Origin: Falsiroseomonas sp041690465
GTDB taxonomy: Bacteria; Pseudomonadota; Alphaproteobacteria; Acetobacterales; Acetobacteraceae
DNA: 64,000 nt
Direction of reading: 5' to 3'
Assembly: GCF_041690465.1 (NCBI RefSeq)
Contig: NZ_JAWLHG010000004.1
Coordinates: 186,001 to 250,000, forward strand
Under the pieces are notes generated by a model that was not told where the DNA came from, made no database searches, and saw nothing but the letters and a program-made list of their open reading frames with translations. This document shows positions 58,870-64,000 of this stretch, one piece after another. The position numbers were made by a program, and so were the translations under genes. Positions within the stretch are counted from its first letter, which is position 1, and each line of letters opens with the position of its first letter.

Positions 58870-58900
58870 CGTTTCCTCGTCGCTCCACTCCAAGTGGGGC

Positions 58901-58928
58901 ACCATAGCGGCCGCGGCGGTTTCGGCAA
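58901..58928 (-). promoter_or_regulatory. Promoter of the aroG-pncB operon
   Basis: On the minus strand TTGCCG (58928-58923), 16-nt spacer, TATGGT (58906-58901). A start of transcription near 58894 leaves a ~25-nt leader carrying the GAGGAA site, which supports ATG 58869 and argues against the upstream ATG at 58905. Confidence 0.5.
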
Positions 58929-58948
58929 ACCGCCCCGAAGTCGTAGGC

Positions 58949-60325
58949 CTATTCGGCCGCCGCCTGCACCCCCGCCTCCCGCGCGCGGGTCCGCAGGGTG
59001 ACGAACTCCTCGGCGGCGGTGGGGTGGATGCCGATGGTACGGTCGAAATCCTGCTTGGTGGCGCCCATCGTTACCGCGATGCCGATGCCCTGCATGATCT
59101 CCGCCGCATCCTCGCCCAGCATATGGGCGCCGAGGATCTTCTGGCTCGCCTGGTCCACCACCAGCTTCATCACGGTCTTCCGCCCCTCGCGCTTGCTGAT
59201 GGTGTGGCGCATCGGGGTGAAGCGGGTGAGGTAGATGTCCACCGGCCCGCGCGCCGCGGCATCGGCCTCGCTGAGGCCGACCGTGCCGATCGGCGGCGAG
59301 GTGAAGACGGCCGAGGGCACATTCTCGTAGCTGGCCCTGCGCGGGCGGTTGCCGAACAGCGTGTCGGCCAGCGCATGCCCGACGGCCGTGGCCATGGGCG
59401 TGAGGTTCACCCGATCGATCACGTCGCCGATGGCGTAGATGTGCGGCTGGCTGGTGGCGTGCTCGTCATCCACCACGATGGCGCCGTTGGCCGCAGTCTT
59501 CACGCCGGCGGCTTCCAGGCCAAGCCCCTTGGTGTAGGGCAGGCGGCCGGTGCAGAAGAACACCGCATCCACCTCCCGGACGAAGTTGGTCGAGAGGCCG
59601 AGCAGCAACTCGTCGTCGGCGCGGGTGATGCGGGTGGGCGAGACGTCGGAGTTCAGCCGGATCCCCTGCGCGGTCAGCGCCTCGGCCAGCGCGGCCCGGA
59701 TATCGTCGTCGAAGCCCCGCAGCGGCAGGGAGGCGCGATAGACCAGGTCAACCTCCGCGCCCAGGCCGCGCAGCAGGCAGGCGAACTCCACCGCGATGTA
59801 GCCGGAGCCGAGCACCGCAACGCGCTTCGGCAGCGCGCCCAGGGTGAACAGGTCGTCGGAGATCAGGCCGAGCCCGGCGCCCGGGATGTCGAGCCGCTGC
59901 GGCTGGCCGCCGGTGGCGATGACGATCTTTTCCGCCGTGACACGCTTGCCGCCGACCTCGACGGTGTGCGCGTCGAGGAGGGTGGCGCGGGCGTCGAAGG
60001 TGGTGGCGCCGGCGCCCTTCAGCAGCTTGTCGTAGATGGCGGAGAGGCGTGCGACTTCCGTGTCACGGGCGGCGGCGAGCTTCCGCCAGTCATGGCCGTT
60101 GTTCGTGATGTCCCAGCCGAAGGCGGCGGCGTCCTCGGCCCACATGCCGTATTCGGCGGCGTTGACCATGATCTTCTTCGGCACGCAGCCGACATTGACG
60201 CAGGTGCCGCCCCAGAAGCGTTCCTCGGCCACGCCGACGCGCGCGCCGTGCGAGGCCGCGATGCGCGCGCAACGCACGCCGGCGGAGCCGCCGCCGATGA
60301 CGAAGAGGTCGAAGTCGTAGCTCAT
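58949..60325 (-). CDS. gor: Glutathione-disulfide reductase
   Basis: A 458-aa flavoenzyme that regenerates glutathione with NADPH. FAD motif VIGGGSAGVRCARIAASHGA, redox-active disulfide WGGTCVNVGCVPKKIMV, NAD(P) Rossmann VAVLGSGYIAVEFACLLRGL, second FAD motif IYAIGDVIDRVNLTPMA, and C-terminal catalytic IGIHPTAAEEFVTLR with the His-Pro. The second half of the redox loop and the GIHPTAAEE end are those of GR rather than lipoamide dehydrogenase. Confidence 0.94.
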   Translation of the reverse strand: MSYDFDLFVIGGGSAGVRCARIAASHGARVGVAEERFWGGTCVNVGCVPKKIMVNAAEYGMWAEDAAAFGWDITNNGHDWRKLAAARDTEVARLSAIYDKLLKGAGATTFDARATLLDAHTVEVGGKRVTAEKIVIATGGQPQRLDIPGAGLGLISDDLFTLGALPKRVAVLGSGYIAVEFACLLRGLGAEVDLVYRASLPLRGFDDDIRAALAEALTAQGIRLNSDVSPTRITRADDELLLGLSTNFVREVDAVFFCTGRLPYTKGLGLEAAGVKTAANGAIVVDDEHATSQPHIYAIGDVIDRVNLTPMATAVGHALADTLFGNRPRRASYENVPSAVFTSPPIGTVGLSEADAAARGPVDIYLTRFTPMRHTISKREGRKTVMKLVVDQASQKILGAHMLGEDAAEIMQGIGIAVTMGATKQDFDRTIGIHPTAAEEFVTLRTRAREAGVQAAAE

Positions 60326-60366
60326 CCTGGCCTCTCTGTTCGGCGGGCCTGCGGCCCCTACCCCAA

Positions 60367-60430
60367 CCCTCTCCCGCTACGCGGGAGAGGGAATGCGCCG
60401 TCAAACCCTCACCCGCAATGCGGGGCAGGG
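60367..60430. repeat. Paired GC-rich extragenic palindromes
   Basis: First hairpin 60367-60391: CCCTCTCCCGC, TAC, GCGGGAGAGGG (11-bp perfect stem). Second 60406-60430: CCCTCACCCGC, AAT, GCGGGGCAGGG (imperfect). They lie between gor and the aldehyde dehydrogenase gene. The CCCTC-CCCGC/GCGGG-GAGGG core recurs at 33339 and 50260. Confidence 0.6.
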
Positions 60431-60450
60431 TGGCTGCGCCGCGCGACGTC

Positions 60451-61929
60451 TCAGTTCCCGATCCCGCCCAGGGCCAGATACTTGATCTCGAGATAGTCCT
60501 CGATCCCGTACTTGCTGCCCTCGCGCCCGAGGCCGCTTTCCTTGACGCCGCCGAAGGGTGCGACCTCGGTCGAGATGATGCCCTCGTTGATGCCGATGAT
60601 GCCGCTCTCCAGCGCCTCGGCCACGCGGAAGATGCGGCCGATGTCGCGGGCGTAGAAATAGGCGGCAAGGCCGAACTCGCTGTCATTGGCCATCGCCACC
60701 GCCTCCTCCTCGGTCTTGAAGCGGATGAGGGGCGCAACGGGGCCGAAGGTCTCCTCGCGGAAGACCAGCGCCGACTTCGGGACATTCACCAGCACCGTCG
60801 GCTCGAAGAAATTGCCGCCCTGCGCGTGGCGCTTGCCGCCGGTCAGCACCGCGCCGCCCTTCGAGACGGCATCGGCGATGTGCTCCTCCACCTTCGCCAC
60901 CGCGTCGGCGTTGATCAGCGGGCCCTGCGTGACGCCGGGCTCCATGCCGTTGCCGACCTTCAGTGCCTCGACCGCGGACTTCAGCTTACCCGCGAAGGCG
61001 TCGTACACGCCGTCCTGCACGAAGATGCGGTTGGCGCAGACGCAGGTCTGGCCGGTATTGCGGTACTTGCTCGCCATCGCGCCCTGCACGGCGGCATCCA
61101 GGTCCGCGTCGTCGAAGACGATGAAGGGTGCATTGCCGCCGAGTTCCATCGAGGTCTTCTTGATCGTCGTCGCGCATTGCGCCAGCAGCTTGCGACCGAC
61201 CTCGGTGGAGCCGGTGAAGGAGAACTTCCGGACGTGCGGGTTGGAGGTGAGCTCGCCGCCCGTCTCGCCGCTCGGCCCGGTGATGATGTTGCACACGCCC
61301 GCCGGCATGCCCGCACGCTCCGCCAGCACGCCGATCGCCAGCGCGCTGAACGGTGTCTGGGAGGCCGGGCGGATCACGCCGGTGCAGCCCGCGGCCCAGC
61401 CGGGACCGGCCTTGCGGGTGATCATCGCGGCGGGGAAGTTCCAGGGCGTGATGGCGGCGAAGACGCCGATCGGCTCCTTCAGCACCAGGATGCGGCGGCC
61501 CTTGGCGTTCTGCGGGATGGTGTCGCCATAGACGCGCTTCCCTTCCTCGGCGAACCACTCGATGAAGCTGGCGGCATAGGCGATCTCGCCCTTGCTCTCG
61601 GCGAGCGGCTTGCCCTGCTCGGCGGTCATGATGGCGGCGAGGTCGTCGGTGTTCGCCAGCATCAGGTCGTTGAGCCTGCGCAGGATCGCCGCGCGCTCCT
61701 TGGCGAGCATCGCGCGCCAGCCGGCGAAGGCGGCCTGCGCCGCCTCGATGGCGCGGCGCGTCTCGGCGGCGGACATGGCGGGGACGTTGCCGATCACCTC
61801 GCCCGTGGCGGGGTTGCGCACCGGGGTGGTCTTCCCGCTTTCGGCCTGCACCCAGCTCCCGCCGATCAGGTTGGCCTGCCGGAACAGATCGGGATCCTTG
61901 AGGGGCAGCTTCGCGGTCACGTCGAGCAT
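60451..61929 (-). CDS. NAD(P)-dependent succinate-semialdehyde dehydrogenase-type ALDH
   Basis: A 492-aa aldehyde dehydrogenase closest to GabD. Asn/entry TPWNFPAAMITRKAGPGWAA, nucleotide region KFSFTGSTEVGRKLLAQC, general base E262 in MELGGNAPFIVFDDAD, nucleophile C296 in NTGQTCVCANRIFV with C298 next, and C-terminal FGGVKESGLGREGSKYGIED. One oddity: the cofactor-contact Lys of the family motif (VxKPAxQTP) is R187 (GVIRPASQTPFSA). Monocistronic. Other semialdehyde substrates are possible. Confidence 0.9.
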   Translation of the reverse strand: MLDVTAKLPLKDPDLFRQANLIGGSWVQAESGKTTPVRNPATGEVIGNVPAMSAAETRRAIEAAQAAFAGWRAMLAKERAAILRRLNDLMLANTDDLAAIMTAEQGKPLAESKGEIAYAASFIEWFAEEGKRVYGDTIPQNAKGRRILVLKEPIGVFAAITPWNFPAAMITRKAGPGWAAGCTGVIRPASQTPFSALAIGVLAERAGMPAGVCNIITGPSGETGGELTSNPHVRKFSFTGSTEVGRKLLAQCATTIKKTSMELGGNAPFIVFDDADLDAAVQGAMASKYRNTGQTCVCANRIFVQDGVYDAFAGKLKSAVEALKVGNGMEPGVTQGPLINADAVAKVEEHIADAVSKGGAVLTGGKRHAQGGNFFEPTVLVNVPKSALVFREETFGPVAPLIRFKTEEEAVAMANDSEFGLAAYFYARDIGRIFRVAEALESGIIGINEGIISTEVAPFGGVKESGLGREGSKYGIEDYLEIKYLALGGIGN

Positions 61930-61982
61930 GGCGGCTTTCCTTCCCTTCGGTCGCCGGAAGATAGGACGGCGGCCCGCCCCTG

Positions 61983-63293
61983 TCAGCCGCGCCCCTTCTT
62001 CCCCTTGAACCCCCGCCCCGCCTTGTTGACCTGCCGCCCCCGCGCCACCGCCAGGGCATCGGCGGGCACATCCTCCGTGATCACGCTGCCGGCACCGACC
62101 AGCGCCCGCGCGCCCACCGACACGGGGGCAACCAGCGCGGTATCCGAGCCGATGAAGGCGCCCTCCCCGATCACCGTGCGGTGCTTGTTCACGCCGTCGT
62201 AATTGCAGGTGATGGTGCCCGCGCCGATGTTCGCGCCCGCGCCGATGTCGGCATCGCCGAGATAGCTGAGGTGGTTGGCCTTCGCCCCCTCCCCCAGCAC
62301 CGCCGCCTTCAGTTCCACGAAATTGCCGACATGCGCGCCGCGCTCGACCACCGTGCCGGGGCGAAGCCGCGCGAAGGGGCCGATGATCGCGCCGCGCTTC
62401 ACCACGCAGCCTTCGAGATGGCTGAAGGCGCGGATCTCGACGCCGTCCTCCACCGCGACGCCAGGCCCGAACACCACGTTGGGGCCGACCGTCACGTCCT
62501 GCCCGAGCGCGGTATCGTGGCTGAACACCACGCTCTCCGGCTGGATCAGCGTCGCCCCGCCTTCCATCGCCGCTCGGCGCAGGCGGCGCTGCATCTCGGC
62601 CTCGGCCTCGGCGAGCTCCACGCGGGAGTTGATGCCGCGCAGCTCCGCCTCCGGCGCCTCCACCGCGGCCACCCGCACGCCCTCCGCGACGGCGAATGCG
62701 ACGATGTCGGTCAGGTAGTATTCGCGCTTGGCATTGTCGTTCCTCACCAGGCGCAGCCAACGGAACAGGTCGGCCGCCCTCGCGCAGACCACGCCGGCAT
62801 TGCACAGCGTGACGGCGCGCTCGGCCTCCGTCGCGTCCGCCCATTCCACGACACGGGTCACGCCGCCCGAGCCATCGGTCAGCACACGGCCATATTTCGC
62901 CGGATCGGCGGGCCGCATCGCCAGCAGCGCCAGCCCCGCGCCATCCCGCGCCGCCCGCAGGCGCCGCATCGTCTCGGCGGTGATCAACGCGTTGTCGGCA
63001 TAGAGCACGGCCGCATCGCCCGCGAAGCCTTCCAGCAGCGGCGCCGCCTGCAGCGCGGCGTGCCCCGTGCCGAGGCGCTCCGCCTGCACCACCGTGGGGT
63101 GCGGCGCGGCGGCGCGTTCCAGCGCCGGCATGTCCGGCCCTACCACCACCACGGCGCGGTCGAACACCTCCCCGGCCGCGGCCAGCAGCTGGTTCAGCAT
63201 CGGCCGCCCGGCGAGCGGGTGCAGCGCCTTGGGAAGCGCCGAGCGCATGCGCGTGCCGAGCCCGGCGGCGAGGAGAATGGCGGCGGCGGTCAT
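61983..63293 (-). CDS. glmU: Bifunctional UDP-N-acetylglucosamine pyrophosphorylase / glucosamine-1-phosphate N-acetyltransferase
   Basis: A 436-aa cytoplasmic enzyme making UDP-GlcNAc for cell wall and LPS. The N-terminal nucleotidyltransferase has LAAGLGTRMRSALPKALHPL, ERLGTGHAALQAAPLL and GRVLTDGSGGVTRVVEWAD. The C-terminal left-handed beta-helix has hexapeptide repeats (VTVGPNVVFGPGVAVEDGVE, GAIIGPFARLRPGT) and catalytic NHLSYLGDADIGAGANIGAG, TITCNYDGVNKHRT. GGAGG precedes ATG 63293. Divergent from gph. Confidence 0.96.
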   Translation of the reverse strand: MTAAAILLAAGLGTRMRSALPKALHPLAGRPMLNQLLAAAGEVFDRAVVVVGPDMPALERAAAPHPTVVQAERLGTGHAALQAAPLLEGFAGDAAVLYADNALITAETMRRLRAARDGAGLALLAMRPADPAKYGRVLTDGSGGVTRVVEWADATEAERAVTLCNAGVVCARAADLFRWLRLVRNDNAKREYYLTDIVAFAVAEGVRVAAVEAPEAELRGINSRVELAEAEAEMQRRLRRAAMEGGATLIQPESVVFSHDTALGQDVTVGPNVVFGPGVAVEDGVEIRAFSHLEGCVVKRGAIIGPFARLRPGTVVERGAHVGNFVELKAAVLGEGAKANHLSYLGDADIGAGANIGAGTITCNYDGVNKHRTVIGEGAFIGSDTALVAPVSVGARALVGAGSVITEDVPADALAVARGRQVNKAGRGFKGKKGRG

Positions 63294-63338
63294 GGCCTCC
63301 GCGTAACGCCACGCGCGATCTCCGGCAAGCGCGCTCTC

Positions 63339-63367
63339 TTGCCCGCCCGGCCCGCCCGGCCTATCCG
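63339..63367 (+). promoter_or_regulatory. Putative promoter of gph
   Basis: TTGCCC (63339-63344), 17-nt spacer, TATCCG (63362-63367). The expected transcription start falls at or within a few bases of the gph ATG at 63375, which also lacks a Shine-Dalgarno, so the mRNA may be leaderless. Confidence 0.4.
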
Positions 63368-63374
63368 CGCCGAC

Positions 63375-64000
63375 ATGACAAGACTGGCCGTATTCGACCT
63401 CGACGGGACGCTGGTGGACAGCGCCCCCGACCTGCACGCCGCGCTGGACCGCCTGATGGCCGGCCGCCAGCTGCCCGGCTTCGGCCGCGCCGAGGTGGTC
63501 GGCATGATCGGCGATGGGGCGAGGGTGCTGGTGGAACGCGCGCTGGCCGCCCGGGGCCAACCCTTCGACCAGGCCGCGCTAGACGCCTTCCTGGCGGATT
63601 ACACCGCGAATGCCGCCGTCGAGACGCGGCCCTTCCCCGGCGTGGCGGAGGCACTGGACCAGTTGCAGCAGGCCGGCTGGCGGCTCGCCGTCTGCACCAA
63701 CAAGCCGGCCGGGGCCGCGCGCGGGTTGCTCGGCGCGCTCGGCCTGCTGGAGCGGCTGGCGGCCCTCGGCGGCGGCGACAGCTTCCCGGTGCGCAAGCCG
63801 CACCCTGGCCACCTGCTGGCGACCATCGCCGCGGCGGGCGGGGTGCCGGCGACCTCGGTGATGGTCGGCGATCACCGCAACGACGTGGAGGCCGCGCGCG
63901 GCGCAGGCATTCCCTGCGTCTTCGTCGGCTGGGGCTATGGCCCGCTGGCGATGGCCGATGGCGCGGCAATCGCCACCTGGCCGGCCTCGCTGCCGGCGGA
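63375..64000 (+). CDS. gph: Phosphoglycolate phosphatase, 5' part
   Basis: Haloacid-dehalogenase-type phosphatase removing 2-phosphoglycolate. The ~208 codons present include motif I VFDLDGTLVDSAPDLHAALD, cap-domain start MIGDGARVLVERALAA, motif II LAVCTNKPAGAARGLLGAL, Lys in FPVRKPHPGHLLATI, and motif III VMVGDHRNDVEAARGAGIPC. The last residues lie beyond the window edge. Closely related HAD enzymes for other phosphates cannot be excluded. Confidence 0.9.
   Translation, partial: MTRLAVFDLDGTLVDSAPDLHAALDRLMAGRQLPGFGRAEVVGMIGDGARVLVERALAARGQPFDQAALDAFLADYTANAAVETRPFPGVAEALDQLQQAGWRLAVCTNKPAGAARGLLGALGLLERLAALGGGDSFPVRKPHPGHLLATIAAAGGVPATSVMVGDHRNDVEAARGAGIPCVFVGWGYGPLAMADGAAIATWPASLPA

Noticed and set aside
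58869..58905. Start of the DAHP synthase at ATG 58905
   Set aside because: That ATG lies in the -10 box of the predicted promoter and has no ribosome-binding site, while ATG 58869 has GAGGAA.
1..64000. CRISPR arrays, IS elements, prophage or integrase genes
   Set aside because: No regularly spaced direct repeats, no transposase or integrase motifs and no phage structural genes were seen on either strand.
1..64000. tRNA genes or attachment sites near the foreign-looking patches at 23.4 kb and 50.5 kb
   Set aside because: No cloverleaf-like sequence or direct repeat flanking these patches could be found by eye.

Overview
The window is chromosomal DNA from a very GC-rich alphaproteobacterium. 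Best match is the Acetobacteraceae, close to Roseomonas and relatives. The reasons are two TctC/Bug-type periplasmic receptors, isoquinoline-1-oxidoreductase-type molybdoenzyme subunits, sox genes, a Cys-type respiratory formate dehydrogenase cluster with DUF3305/DUF3306/DUF6352/DUF6505-like neighbours, and a plant-type DAHP synthase. No rRNA, tRNA, insertion sequence, prophage or CRISPR array was seen. Coding density is high and no gap between genes exceeds 300 bases; the longest is 1167-1437.

Layout. 1-6 kb: 5' part of bamA (minus), an MFS transporter, an ABC-F ATPase and a TPR/GT41 glycosyltransferase. 6-12.3 kb: iorA-iorB, then soxX-Y-Z-A on plus, facing a flavocytochrome c sulfide dehydrogenase pair (fccA-fccB) on minus. 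12.3-22.5 kb: a GT-A-like glycosyltransferase, MmgE/PrpD, a dihydroorotase homologue with a degraded metal site, an ornithine-cyclodeaminase homologue, a sulfotransferase, a TctC receptor, a 57-aa protein, dcd, murA and an EEP-family phosphohydrolase. 22.5-29.6 kb: an SDR fused to a restriction-endonuclease specificity-like domain, a ThDP enzyme, an MFS/spermidine-synthase fusion, a small membrane protein, a 21-bp perfect inverted repeat and a LuxR-type regulator.

29.7-44.7 kb is one functional block for formate oxidation. fdhD, mobA and a 41-aa membrane peptide run on plus. On minus is a twelve-gene run: lipoate/biotin-ligase-like, DUF6505, DUF6352, DUF3305, DUF3306, TorD-like chaperone, TAT peptide, fdhA, fdhB, fdhC, mobB, moeA. 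A 680-aa multi-[4Fe-4S] protein is divergent at its head. Together they supply the molybdenum cofactor, sulfur transfer, chaperoning, export and electron transfer for a membrane-bound periplasmic formate dehydrogenase.

44.7-64 kb holds mainly housekeeping genes: DUF3750 and DUF2269 membrane proteins, rpsD with a clear sigma70-type promoter, a TctC/hydrolase/trmJ operon, a DUF305 gene broken by an amber codon at the signal-peptide junction, cysS-gltX, a Pro/His-rich exported protein, an operon aroG-pncB-EamA-(degenerate nadE)-acidic protein, gor, gabD-like, glmU and the 5' part of gph.

The most unusual items are the NAD-synthetase homologue that has lost both catalytic centres, the restriction-domain/SDR chimera in a low-GC patch, the dihydroorotase homologue without its metal ligands, the SoxY with a non-standard carrier tail, and the set of uncharacterised coupled genes at the head of the formate dehydrogenase operon.
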